Part shown: piece after piece, positions 36,491 through 45,993 of the stretch | Layout: the number at the start of each line of letters is the position of its first letter | Numbering within the stretch: position 1 is the stretch's first letter | Assembly (NCBI GenBank): GCA_002363955.1 | Contig: DEXE01000006.1 | Location: 644,855 to 708,854, forward strand | DNA length: 64,000 nucleotides | Source of the DNA: Methylophaga sp. UBA3192 | GTDB taxonomy: Bacteria > Pseudomonadota > Gammaproteobacteria > Nitrosococcales > Methylophagaceae | Reading direction: 5' to 3' | Notes under the pieces: generated by a model | The model's input: only the letters and a program-made list of their open reading frames with translations | What the model was told of the DNA's origin: nothing | The model's database searches: none | Program-made: the position numbers and the translations under genes

Positions 36491-38122
36491 TCAGGCCGGT
36501 TTCAGATCAAAAGCAATACAGATCCGTTCTTCATCCGAATTAAATGGAATGGTGCGATGAAATACCGAGGATGGAAACATGACAATATCCCCGACTTCCG
36601 GTGCAATGGTTTTACTGGGGAAATTGTCATGTTGTTTGGGATAATCATCCCCATGCGTGCTGAGCTCTATACTGCCTTCATCGGGATGCGTTTTCTGCTT
36701 AGGCAGGGCCAGATATAACGCGCCACTCACCCAGCCTTCTTCGTGGATATGTGAGGTTAAATGACCACCGGTTTTCATTTTGACGTACCAGGAGCTGGCA
36801 AACACTGTTTGTTTGGGAAAACCTTTCGCAAAAATGCCACTTTCGCCCTTCAGGTTTTCACGATAATCGTCAATGGCTCGCGCCACCAGTTTGGCAATCT
36901 GCTGAAAGCTGGCTTCCGAACGTTTAAACAGATTTCCGGCCGATTGCACGCCATTATGTAAACGGCCCTGACTTTTTTCTTCTATATCGGCCTGCTCAAT
37001 ATCCGCCAGCAGCTGTTTTAACAATTCGCTGTCACCTTTTAATTCCGGCACCTGAACATGGCATACCAGATCCAGTGGGCTTTTACAGAAATTATAGTCA
37101 TTCACCGTACCGAAGTTCTCGGCATAATGCCCAGCTAATGTCGCCAGAAACGGTGAGCTATGACGAGCTTTTTTAAGCTGGTCCAAACCTTGTTTGAAAT
37201 CCTCAAAGCGCTCAGTTTTATAGAGGCAATACAACGAACGTTCCTGCCAATCGGCATACTGGGATCGTTGGAAGTAATTCAAAGCCTGCTGCAAATCTCC
37301 ACTGTCATAGAGATATACCGCCAGACTGTAATTGGCTAACGGCAATGACGGATCTAACTCCAGTGCCTGTTTATAAGCCGCTACCGATTCATCATAACGG
37401 CCCTGATCCCGTAACACTTCACCAATATTGCTATGCACCTCGGCATAATCCGGTTTTAATTCCAATGCCTTATTATAGGTAGCAATGGCATCGGCCAGTT
37501 TTCCCTGATTCTTAAGCGCCGTTCCCAGATTGAAATACAGTTTGGCATCTTGAGAAATAGTCAAAGCCCGCTGATAAATCGCTACCGCTTCATCCAGTCT
37601 GCCCTGTTCTTGCAGGCAGACCCCAAGATTGGCGATGGCCTCAAGAAAATTCGGCTGTTGTTCAATGGCTTTTTGATAATAATTACCGGCTTCTTCAAAA
37701 CGGTTTTGGGTCTGTAATGCATATCCAAGGTTATATAAAGCATCTGTCAGTTCAGGCTTCAAACGCAAGACTTTCTTGTAGCTGTTGATAGCTTCATCAA
37801 TGCGATTCAGGTTGGTCAACAAAATGCCCATATTGAAGTAAATCTCAGGTACATTAGGGTCAATTTCTGTTGCCTTGCGAAAAACCATGACGGCATCTTT
37901 AAATTTGTTTTGCGCGGCCAAAGCGTTGCCATACAGATTTAAAACCGGAAATGAACGTGGATAGGATTTAAGTAATTTTTTAGATGCTGATTCAGCAAAG
38001 CCCACTTGCCCTGTGTTCAAGGCCTGAATAATCGCTTGTAAATCGGCCTGTCCCGGCGTTGGGCTTGGCATCGGCTGTTTCATAGCAGGTTTTCCATTAA
38101 TTTCAGGAGGTATTTCCTGCAA
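36491..38122 (-). CDS. TPR protein with C-terminal 2OG-Fe(II) oxygenase domain
   Basis: Fusion of about nine tetratricopeptide repeats (residues about 20-300, e.g. AEVHSNIGEVLRDQGRYDES) to a double-stranded beta-helix oxygenase. In the C-terminal domain, HIHEEGWVSGALYL supplies the first His and acidic ligand candidates, VGDIVMFPSSVFHRTIPF the distal His, and EERICIAFD the 2-oxoglutarate-binding Arg. This matches the putative 2OG-Fe(II) oxygenase family TIGR02466-like. The likely role is hydroxylation of a protein or a bound ligand; the target is unknown. Signal peptide absent. It converges with bcp and is divergent from the YdjM-like gene. Confidence 0.82.
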   Translation of the reverse strand: MQEIPPEINGKPAMKQPMPSPTPGQADLQAIIQALNTGQVGFAESASKKLLKSYPRSFPVLNLYGNALAAQNKFKDAVMVFRKATEIDPNVPEIYFNMGILLTNLNRIDEAINSYKKVLRLKPELTDALYNLGYALQTQNRFEEAGNYYQKAIEQQPNFLEAIANLGVCLQEQGRLDEAVAIYQRALTISQDAKLYFNLGTALKNQGKLADAIATYNKALELKPDYAEVHSNIGEVLRDQGRYDESVAAYKQALELDPSLPLANYSLAVYLYDSGDLQQALNYFQRSQYADWQERSLYCLYKTERFEDFKQGLDQLKKARHSSPFLATLAGHYAENFGTVNDYNFCKSPLDLVCHVQVPELKGDSELLKQLLADIEQADIEEKSQGRLHNGVQSAGNLFKRSEASFQQIAKLVARAIDDYRENLKGESGIFAKGFPKQTVFASSWYVKMKTGGHLTSHIHEEGWVSGALYLALPKQKTHPDEGSIELSTHGDDYPKQHDNFPSKTIAPEVGDIVMFPSSVFHRTIPFNSDEERICIAFDLKPA

Positions 38123-38256
38123 TTTACATGACTAATTCCTACTTAGGCAAGATATCTTCCCAGATTTTTATGCCGAATAAATTCAAAGCAGATAACCGAA
38201 CCAAAAATACGCTGTTCAGGTCTGCTTAACATTCATAACAAGGGAGTCATTAATTC

Positions 38257-39276
38257 ATGGATACGATTACGCAGGCGTTACTCGGCAGTGCAGTGGCTTA
38301 CAGCGTTGCCGGACGCAAAGCCCCCAGGGCTTCCATATTTTACGGTGCGACGTTCGGCATCCTGCCTGATCTTGATGTATTCATTCAGTATGCCAATGAC
38401 CTGGATACCATGACATTACATCGCAGCTGGACGCATTCCTGGCTCATGCAAAGTCTGCTGGCTCCCATTGTTGCCTGGTTAATGTGTAAGCTAGCGCCAG
38501 TATTTGATTTTCGACGATGGTTTATGCTGATTTGGCTGGTATGGGTCACACACAGTGGACTGGATGCAATGACGGTTTACGGGACCCAGCTATTCTGGCC
38601 CTTTATGCCTCCGCCTGTCTCTATTGGCAGTATATTTATCATTGACCCGTTATATAGCCTGCCACTCGTTGCAGGATTTCTGGCGATTTTAATTGCCGCC
38701 CGAAACCGGCTAAGCCATTTCATCATGCTGGGTGCTCTGATCCTTACTACGGCATATCTCGGCTGGAGTCTGGCAGCCCAACACTGGGTAACCAGGCAAA
38801 CTCAACAGGCTTTAGCAGAACAGCAAATTGAATATCAGCATATTAAAATCACCCCTGCCCCTTTAAACACGTTGTTATGGCGCATTGTCGTGATTGATGA
38901 AGCTGTCTATTACGAAGCATTTCGTTCAGTATTTGATGGTGATGCAGCGTTTAGATTTACCCAGTATGAGCGAGGCAGCGAACTGAAAGGTCTGCTACCG
39001 GATCAATCTGATCTCGAACGGCTAGACTGGTTTACTCAGAATAATTTCAAGTTGCAGCAGCTGGAAAACATTATTTTGGCAACCGATTTGAGGATGGGGA
39101 TGGAGCCAGCGTATTTTTTCCGTTTTCAACTGGCCAGAATTGAAAATGATGAAGTCATTACATTGCCACCAAAACAATTATCGATGCCCCGTAATGCGAT
39201 AAATGGATTGCATTGGGTCTGGCAACGTATCTGGGATGATCAGGCAGAACTCATTAACAAAAATGGATCAGAATAG
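38257..39276 (+). CDS. YdjM-like inner-membrane metal-dependent hydrolase
   Basis: Predicted membrane-bound hydrolase (DUF457/YdjM family) of 339 aa. The N-terminal motif MDTITQALLGSAVAY, then FGILPDLDVF and HRSWTHSWLM, gives the conserved metal-binding His/Asp set. Four or five hydrophobic segments follow, then a soluble C-terminal half of unknown role. In E. coli YdjM is SOS-regulated, but I find no LexA box here. The last 37 bases overlap the 3' end of the convergent alanine dehydrogenase gene. Confidence 0.88.
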   Translation: MDTITQALLGSAVAYSVAGRKAPRASIFYGATFGILPDLDVFIQYANDLDTMTLHRSWTHSWLMQSLLAPIVAWLMCKLAPVFDFRRWFMLIWLVWVTHSGLDAMTVYGTQLFWPFMPPPVSIGSIFIIDPLYSLPLVAGFLAILIAARNRLSHFIMLGALILTTAYLGWSLAAQHWVTRQTQQALAEQQIEYQHIKITPAPLNTLLWRIVVIDEAVYYEAFRSVFDGDAAFRFTQYERGSELKGLLPDQSDLERLDWFTQNNFKLQQLENIILATDLRMGMEPAYFFRFQLARIENDEVITLPPKQLSMPRNAINGLHWVWQRIWDDQAELINKNGSE

Positions 39277-40361
39277 GCTTCACCCTGCGCGTCAGCAACG
39301 GCTTGATGCGTAATTTTACCCTGATAAATATTCAGTCCGTTAAGCAAATGGCGGTCCGCTAAAAAAGCGGCTTTACTCCCCTGACGGGCCAGATTCCGAA
39401 TATACGGTAACGTAGCGTTGGTGAGTGCCAGCGTGGAGGTTCGGGCAACGGCGCCAGGCATATTGGCTACGCAATAATGCACGATGCCCTGTTCGATATA
39501 GGTTGGTTGATCGTGCGTTGTCGGACGGGAAGAAGCGAAACAGCCTCCCTGATCAATCGAGACATCCACCAGCACGCTGCCGGTTTTCATCATTTCAAGA
39601 TGCCGGTATTCAATGATTTTGGGTGCTGTGGCCCCCGGCAGTAACACGGCACCAATCACCATATCAGCATGTTGTACGACACTATCAATGGCCTCTGCAT
39701 TGGAATATAAGGTTTTCAACCGCGGGCCAAATTGCAGATCCAATTGCTGTAATTTAGTCAGTGAGTTATCCAATACAGTGACATCCGCACCGATCCCCAT
39801 TGCCATGCGGGCAGCATTAACACCGACCACGCCACCGCCTATAATCACAATATTGGCTGGAGCAACACCGGGAACGCCTGCCGGTAAAATACCTAAGCCT
39901 CCTTCATGGATCAGTAATGCCTGGGAGCCCGCCTGAATCGCCATGCGTCCCGCCACTTCACTCATCGGGGCCAATAACGGTAAGCCTCCCTGGTTATCGG
40001 TTACTGTCTCGTAGGCAATGCAGGTCGCTCCGGAATGTTGTAAAGCCGCTGTTTGTAATCGATCCGGTGCAAGATGCAGATAAGTGAACAAGGTGTGTTC
40101 AGAAGTTAGCTGTTCGATTTCGGCTGGCTGAGGTTCTTTGACTTTGATTATCAGCGTCGCCCTGGCGAAGACGGCTGCTGCATTTTCGGCAATATTGGCA
40201 CCGGCCTGTTGGTAATCCGCATCGGTAAAACCAATTGCCTTACCGGCAGAATGCTCAACCCAAACTTCATTGCCATCAGCGCATAGTTCCCGTACACCCG
40301 CAGGCGTCAGTCCGACCCGGTGTTCCTGAGTTTTGATTTCTTTCAGCACCCCAATCCGCAT
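39240..40361 (-). CDS. ald: Alanine dehydrogenase
   Basis: Reversible NAD-dependent deamination of L-alanine to pyruvate and ammonium. N-terminal MRIGVLKEIKTQEHRVGLTP carries the substrate Arg15; KVKEPQPAE supplies the Lys-Glu; HLAPD contains the catalytic His; the Rossmann loop is VIIGGGVVGVNAARMA; SIDQGGCFASSRPTTH and NMPGAVARTST are further signatures. 373 aa from ATG 40361, preceded by AGGA, which fits better than the upstream start at 40382. The 3' end overlaps the convergent YdjM-like gene. Confidence 0.95.
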   Translation of the reverse strand: MRIGVLKEIKTQEHRVGLTPAGVRELCADGNEVWVEHSAGKAIGFTDADYQQAGANIAENAAAVFARATLIIKVKEPQPAEIEQLTSEHTLFTYLHLAPDRLQTAALQHSGATCIAYETVTDNQGGLPLLAPMSEVAGRMAIQAGSQALLIHEGGLGILPAGVPGVAPANIVIIGGGVVGVNAARMAMGIGADVTVLDNSLTKLQQLDLQFGPRLKTLYSNAEAIDSVVQHADMVIGAVLLPGATAPKIIEYRHLEMMKTGSVLVDVSIDQGGCFASSRPTTHDQPTYIEQGIVHYCVANMPGAVARTSTLALTNATLPYIRNLARQGSKAAFLADRHLLNGLNIYQGKITHQAVADAQGEAYSDPFLLMSSA

Positions 40362-40388
40362 ACGTTTTCCTGATACTCTCACTGATGT

Positions 40389-41750
40389 CTAAACGCCGGA
40401 TTGCAGAGGAATACTGATGGTCACCAATAATCCTTTTGCCACGCCGTTTTTAATATGTAACTCACCTTTAAATCGTCTGACAATAGCATCCACAATGGCC
40501 AGCCCCAAACCGCTTCCACTGTTTTGGTGTCCATGCACAAAGCGTCGGGTTAGCTCTGAAAGCAACTTTTCCGAAACACCGGGCCCTTCATCTTCCACCG
40601 TCCAGTGCAACTGACCTTGCTGCTCGGTGGCAGAAAGTGTCACCACACTATTTTCCGGTGCATGGCGAATGGCATTTTCGAGCAGATTGCGTAATGCCGC
40701 CGAGAGTAAAATAGCGGATGCCTGAATTTTCTCATCTACGTCATCATTGAAGCGCAAGGTCACTTGATGTTGCTTGGCAAGATGCTGCACATCACTTAGC
40801 GCCATATTGTTAATTTCAGCAACCGGTAAACGTGCTGTTTCGGTTAATTGACCATCGCCCTCTACTCTGGCCAGTAATAACAATTGATCCAGTGTACGTT
40901 GCAATCTGTCAGTCGCTTTTTCAGCCTGCAATAAGGCATGCATGGCTTTGCCACCGTCTGTTAAACGGGCGACTTGTAACTGGGTTTTGATCCCGGCCAA
41001 AGGCGTTCGTAACTCATGAGCCACATCGCCGGTGAACCGGCGCTCACGCAATAAAGACTGCTGCATACGCTGTAATAAACGGTTTATTTCATCGACCAGA
41101 GGGCGGACTTCAGCCGGACGCTGTTCCCATACCAGAGACGTTAAATCCTCAGTATTGCGTCGCGCCATACTCTCACTCAGACTATGCAAGGGTTTAAAGC
41201 CATGCAGAATGCCAAACCAGACAACTGCCAAAGTACCAGCCAAACTCAGAAAAAAGGGTAATCCGGCAGCAATAACCACCGAACGCATCAGAGTATCCCG
41301 GGTTTCCAGACGCTCAGCCGTGGTAATGGTCAAGCCCGCTTGCGATAAATTAAAAACACGCCACGGTTCACCATCCTGCATACGATTCTGATAGCCTTGC
41401 TGTGTGGTGGTCAGCACGCTTTCCGGAGCATCATGTGATACGGCAATAATATCGCCCGCCACATTAGCCACTTTACACGCCAGGGTGGCCGGCAAATCCA
41501 GATTGTCCGTCTGATCAAACAGCGGACTGCGCTGAGTACCGTTTACCAGTGGATCCAAATCATATTGCGACATCAGGGACATCAACATTTTGGCTGAAGC
41601 GGCAAGCCGGTTATCCAATGTGTTCTGCATTTCTTTCTGCACGCTCAGCAACAGCCATGGTGCCAGCAACAGCCACATCAGCAATACCGAAATTCCAATA
41701 CGCCACAATAACTGCCAGCGCAGATAATCTTTGGCTTTAGCCTGATTCAT
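40389..41750 (-). CDS. Sensor histidine kinase, QseC-like
   Basis: Membrane kinase of 453 aa. First membrane helix about 15-36, periplasmic sensor about 40-155, second helix about 156-182, HAMP, then the phospho-acceptor His245 in GDVAHELRTPL. ATP-binding boxes N (LRNLLENAIRH), G1 (VEDEGPGVS) and G2 (SGSGLGLAI) are intact. ATG at 41750 overlaps the response regulator gene end by 14 bases; an upstream start at 41873 would lie in the regulator gene and is rejected. The signal is not known. It pairs with the regulator that precedes it. Confidence 0.93.
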   Translation of the reverse strand: MNQAKAKDYLRWQLLWRIGISVLLMWLLLAPWLLLSVQKEMQNTLDNRLAASAKMLMSLMSQYDLDPLVNGTQRSPLFDQTDNLDLPATLACKVANVAGDIIAVSHDAPESVLTTTQQGYQNRMQDGEPWRVFNLSQAGLTITTAERLETRDTLMRSVVIAAGLPFFLSLAGTLAVVWFGILHGFKPLHSLSESMARRNTEDLTSLVWEQRPAEVRPLVDEINRLLQRMQQSLLRERRFTGDVAHELRTPLAGIKTQLQVARLTDGGKAMHALLQAEKATDRLQRTLDQLLLLARVEGDGQLTETARLPVAEINNMALSDVQHLAKQHQVTLRFNDDVDEKIQASAILLSAALRNLLENAIRHAPENSVVTLSATEQQGQLHWTVEDEGPGVSEKLLSELTRRFVHGHQNSGSGLGLAIVDAIVRRFKGELHIKNGVAKGLLVTISIPLQSGV

Positions 41751-42408
41751 TGACACCCCCCAACCGATAGCCCATACCACGGACGGTCTCGATCCACTCA
41801 TCGCCCAATTTACGACGCAGATTATGGATATGCACTGCAACCGCATTACTTTCAATGCCCTCAGCCCAACCATAAAGTCTGTCTTGTAACTGTGCGGCAG
41901 TGACCACTCTGCCCGGATGTTGCAACAGGGTTTCCAACACAGTGATTTCCCGGCGGGATAAATTCAATGGTTTGTTATTCAGGGTAACCTGCAACGTTGC
42001 TGGATCAAACTGCAGACTGCCATGTTGGATGGTCTGCGTGGCACGCCCTGCAGCCCGACGGCTTAATGAATGTAATCGGGCAACCAGTTCGGTTAAATCA
42101 AAGGGCTTACTCATATAGTCATCGGCCCCGGCCTGTAATCCACTGACTCTGTCCGGTACTGCATCACGTGCCGTCAAAATCAACACCGGTAAAGTATTGC
42201 CTCTTTCACGCCAGCGACTCAGCAACTGCATCCCATCTTCATCCGGAAGCCCCAAGTCCAATACCACAGCATCAAAACTGGCGGTCGACATCGCCGTTTC
42301 TGCACCACCGGCGTTCATCACCCATTCCGCCTGAATACCCAATGCTGTGAGACCGGTCTGTATGCCTTCCCCCATTAATGCATCGTCTTCCACAATCAAA
42401 ACATACAT
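41737..42408 (-). CDS. OmpR-family response regulator, QseB-like
   Basis: DNA-binding regulator of 223 aa. The receiver domain has acidic pocket EDD at 7-9, phospho-accepting Asp51 in LDLGLPDEDG and Lys in SKPFDL. The C-terminal winged helix (about 125-220) contains the recognition region AVAVHIHNLRRKLG and the wing TVRGMGYRL. It is transcribed before the kinase gene. It is divergent from the RND pump genes across 420 bp that contain a MITE copy; control of that pump is a plausible but unproven role. Confidence 0.94.
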   Translation of the reverse strand: MYVLIVEDDALMGEGIQTGLTALGIQAEWVMNAGGAETAMSTASFDAVVLDLGLPDEDGMQLLSRWRERGNTLPVLILTARDAVPDRVSGLQAGADDYMSKPFDLTELVARLHSLSRRAAGRATQTIQHGSLQFDPATLQVTLNNKPLNLSRREITVLETLLQHPGRVVTAAQLQDRLYGWAEGIESNAVAVHIHNLRRKLGDEWIETVRGMGYRLGGVNESG

Positions 42409-42497
42409 CGGTCGATATCCAGAATAAAAACAATATGTTCGTTTAACTGAATTAAGACAACGTTAACATTGTCTTAATTTTATCGCTGCACTCTAAC

Positions 42498-42763
42498 AGG
42501 GTCTGTTTATCTTCCAGAGCCGCCTCTGTTGTGACTGAAAATGCATCAATCAAGGCGCGAGGATTGCAGTTTAGTCGTTCTAAATAAATGACGAGCAACG
42601 CAGAGTGAGGTATTTTCAGCCACAACCCACAGGGCTGGGACTATTTTTCCGCCCCACTTCGTTGAAAATGACTTATGTAGAATACCTACACTGCATCATT
42701 TCCGCCTTGTTGGACGGAAAAATAGCCTCCAGCAGAGGCGGCTCTGAAAGATGAATAGACCCT
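42498..42763. repeat. MITE-like element, copy 2
   Basis: A 266-bp element of identical length and very similar sequence to copy 1 at 12397-12662. The ends are AGGGTCTGTTTATCTTCCAG and the complement of AGGGTCTATTCATCTTTCAG, continuing to a shared CCGCCTCTG. It lies in the 419-bp gap between the response regulator and the RND permease genes, in what should be their divergent promoter region. No transposase, no clear target duplication. Nothing else is evident in the gap. Confidence 0.85.
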
Positions 42764-42827
42764 GAAAGCTGGTTGCGTAACGTCGCTGCAATCAGTCATT
42801 CCATATTAACAACAAGAGAAGCTATTT

Positions 42828-45800
42828 ATGTGGCTGGTGCGCTATGCTCTAACCCGACCTTATTCTGTTGCCGCCTTAAGCCTGCTGATTTTTGCCGCCG
42901 GGCTGATCAGTTATCTTAAATTACCAGTCGATGTGCTCCCCAGCGTCAATATACCTTCTATAAAAGTGGTGTGGACATACAACGGTCTCAACACGAATGA
43001 AATGGCCTCGAAAATCACCACTTTCAGTGAAGTGGCGATTATGAATAATGTCGATAATCTCAGGGAAATCCGCTCACAAACATTGAATGGCACCTCGGTG
43101 ATTCATATCGATTTTCATCCCGAAGTCGATATTGCCAATGCAATGGCCCAGGTAACCGGCGTTTCGCAAACCATTCGACGGCGCATGCCGGAAGGCACCT
43201 CTCCGCCACTGGTCTCAGAATATAATCAGTCCAGCACACCAATTATCCAGCTGGTCATGTCTTCCGACACCCTGACCGATGGCCAACTGGCTGACTTTGC
43301 CCGTTTACAGTTACGCGGCATGGTGCAATCGATTAATGGTATTCGGATGACACTGCCTTATGGCGGTGCCACCCGTCAGATTATGGTGGATCTCGATCCG
43401 GAAGCCTTGTTTGCCCAGGGATTAACAGCCAACGATGTCACTCGCGCAATTAATGAGCAGAACCTGACGCTGCCATCAGGCAGCATTCGTGAAGCACAGA
43501 ATGAGCTGCAGATTACGGTTAATGCCAGTCCTCAGGCGGTCGCCGATTTTGAGGACTTACCTATCCGGGCCCGAAACGGCGAGTTGATATTACTGCGCGA
43601 TGTGGCCGATGTACGTGATGGCACAGCATTGCAGACCAATATCGCCCGGGTAAATGGCCAAAACGCCGTTATGGTGTCTTTGATTAAACTGGGCGGCGCC
43701 TCTACCGTGGATATTATCAACGAACTGATGGAACGTTTGCCTTCCATTCAGGCCTCCGCACCTGAGGGTATTACCATTTCACCTATTTTTGATCAGTCGG
43801 TGTTTGTCAGCACCGCACTGCATCATATTGAAATGGAAATTCTTATCGTCGGATCACTGGTCGCACTGATGGTCCTGTTGTTTTTAGGTTCATCACGCGC
43901 CACGCTGATTGTTCTGACCTCAATACCCCTGTCATTGCTGACCGCGGTATTTGTATTGAACCTCACCGGTAACACTCTGAATCTGATGAGCCTTGGTGGT
44001 CTGGCCTTAGCAATTGGCATTCTGGTCGATAACGCCTTGGTGGAAATTGAAAATATCAAACGGCATCTGGCCGATGGCATGGAACCCAGCCGTGCCATTC
44101 TGACCAGTGCCAGTGAAGTCGCCTTCCCGGAATTTGTTTCAACCCTTTCCACCTGTATTGTGTTTTCACCGATATTTTTATTAACCGGTGTCGCCGGCTT
44201 TATCTTTCAGCCGATGGCGATTGTGGTGATTGCCTGTCTGGCCGCCTCATATCTATTGTCACGGACGGTCGTGCCAACACTGGCCAAATTATTACTGACC
44301 AATGAAAAAACCTTAACCAGACAATCCAGAAACCCATTGGTGCATTTACATCTTGCCCTGGAACAACACCTGCACAATGGCCAGCAGCATCTGCAAAATA
44401 CCATTGGTCGCCTGCAACGGCATATTGTCATCGCCCCCCTGATTGGCATTGTGATCATCACAGCAGCCGGATTTGCCTTACAGGAGATTGGCCGTGATTT
44501 CTTTCCGAAAACCGATGCTGGACTGATGCGATTATATCTTCGGGTCGAACCCGGCACCCGCATTGAACAGACAGCCGATAAATTTGCTCAAATTCAGCAG
44601 GAAATCCGCAAAATTATTCCGGAGGATGAACTGGATTTTGTGTTTGAAAACATTGGCATGCCGGATTCCATTAACCGTGCCTGGGTAGAGAGTTTTACCA
44701 TCGGTACTTATGATGGTGAGTTACAGATCCAATTGGCCAAAGGTCATCAGCCGAGCAGCCACTATGAAGCATCCATTCGGCAAATGCTTAAAGCGAAATT
44801 TCCCGAAGTCACGCTATTTTCTCAAGCTGCAGACACCACCAATCAAACGCTTTCCGGCAGTACTCCAACCGCACTGGATGTGCGTTTTACCGGTCGGAAC
44901 CTGCCCGCCAGCATCGCAAAAGCTGAAACCCTGATTGAAAAAATGCAATATGTGGAAGGTGCAGTGGATATTGGCTTTCAGCAGGTCTTTGCCCTGCCAG
45001 AATATTATGTGAATCTGGATCGTAAACGGGCGGCTGAACTCGGCGTTACCACGCAGGCAGCAATGAACAGTTTGCTGGGTGCATTAGGTTCTGCGGGTAC
45101 GGTCTCCCCCAGCTTCTGGTCCGATCCGGTGTTCGGTTTTTCCTATGAAGTGCAAACCAGAACGCCATTACATAAATTACGCACCACCGATGATTTAATG
45201 AATCTGCAGGTACAAACCAGTGATCCCGATATCACCGTGCCACTCGCCAGTATTGCCAGCATCAGCCCGCGCAATGTTGCTGGCAGCATCGGCCGCACCA
45301 TGCTCAAACCGACCGTCAATGTGTTGATTAACACGGAAAACAGCGATTTAGGCTCGGTTTACCAAGCGACCCGGCAGATTGTAAATGAACTGAAACAAGA
45401 TATTGTCCCTGGCAACGATATTGAAATCATGGGGCAGGCCGCCGCCATGGATGAGGCTTATCGGGACCTGCTGTTTGGCTTTTTACTGGCCGTATTCTTT
45501 ATCTACATTATCATGCTGTTCAACTTTGCCTCGTGGATCATGCCGCTGGTCGCTTTATCCGGTGCGCCGATTGCCATTTCCGGGGCGATTATCGGCTTAA
45601 TGCTCACCGGTACCACCATCAGCGTTCCCGCTTTGATGGGCTTTATTATGGTGATCGGCGTATCCACTGCCAACAGTGTCCTGGTAACAACCTTTGCCAG
45701 AGATCAATGGGTGGCCGGTAAATCGGCTTTCGAAGCCGCCCGTGAAGCGGCCTCAACCAGATTACGACCGGTATTAATGACCGCCCTCACCATGATGATC

Positions 45801-45983
45801 GGTTTATTGCCAATGGCACTGGCGCTCGGTGAAGGTGGCGAACAAAATGCCCCACTGGCCCGTACCGTTATTGGTGGTTTGATGCTGGGCACCTTTGCAT
45901 CACTGTTTTTAGTGCCCTGGACTTTCAGCATGATCATGCAATTTATTAAACGTCCGCAGCCGGTGAAGCTGCCGACTATTTGA
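42828..45983 (+). CDS. RND-family efflux permease
   Basis: Inner-membrane proton-driven pump of 1051 aa. First helix begins at residue about 9; large periplasmic loops lie at about 35-330 and 550-850; helix 4 contains the proton-relay ALAIGILVDNALVEIENI, where AcrB-type DD is represented by the single acidic VDNA. The second half repeats the topology, with PLVALSGAPIAISGAIIGL. The sequence resembles the CzcA/MdtBC-like acriflavine-resistance type rather than SecDF. It precedes its adaptor, the reverse of acrAB order. No outer-membrane channel gene follows. Confidence 0.93.
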   Translation: MWLVRYALTRPYSVAALSLLIFAAGLISYLKLPVDVLPSVNIPSIKVVWTYNGLNTNEMASKITTFSEVAIMNNVDNLREIRSQTLNGTSVIHIDFHPEVDIANAMAQVTGVSQTIRRRMPEGTSPPLVSEYNQSSTPIIQLVMSSDTLTDGQLADFARLQLRGMVQSINGIRMTLPYGGATRQIMVDLDPEALFAQGLTANDVTRAINEQNLTLPSGSIREAQNELQITVNASPQAVADFEDLPIRARNGELILLRDVADVRDGTALQTNIARVNGQNAVMVSLIKLGGASTVDIINELMERLPSIQASAPEGITISPIFDQSVFVSTALHHIEMEILIVGSLVALMVLLFLGSSRATLIVLTSIPLSLLTAVFVLNLTGNTLNLMSLGGLALAIGILVDNALVEIENIKRHLADGMEPSRAILTSASEVAFPEFVSTLSTCIVFSPIFLLTGVAGFIFQPMAIVVIACLAASYLLSRTVVPTLAKLLLTNEKTLTRQSRNPLVHLHLALEQHLHNGQQHLQNTIGRLQRHIVIAPLIGIVIITAAGFALQEIGRDFFPKTDAGLMRLYLRVEPGTRIEQTADKFAQIQQEIRKIIPEDELDFVFENIGMPDSINRAWVESFTIGTYDGELQIQLAKGHQPSSHYEASIRQMLKAKFPEVTLFSQAADTTNQTLSGSTPTALDVRFTGRNLPASIAKAETLIEKMQYVEGAVDIGFQQVFALPEYYVNLDRKRAAELGVTTQAAMNSLLGALGSAGTVSPSFWSDPVFGFSYEVQTRTPLHKLRTTDDLMNLQVQTSDPDITVPLASIASISPRNVAGSIGRTMLKPTVNVLINTENSDLGSVYQATRQIVNELKQDIVPGNDIEIMGQAAAMDEAYRDLLFGFLLAVFFIYIIMLFNFASWIMPLVALSGAPIAISGAIIGLMLTGTTISVPALMGFIMVIGVSTANSVLVTTFARDQWVAGKSAFEAAREAASTRLRPVLMTALTMMIGLLPMALALGEGGEQNAPLARTVIGGLMLGTFASLFLVPWTFSMIMQFIKRPQPVKLPTI

Positions 45984-45993
45984 GGACCTCACG

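Noticed and set aside
40389..41873. Longer N-terminus for the histidine kinase
   Set aside because: The extra 41 codons read through the end of the response regulator gene in another frame; the membrane helix begins soon after ATG 41750.
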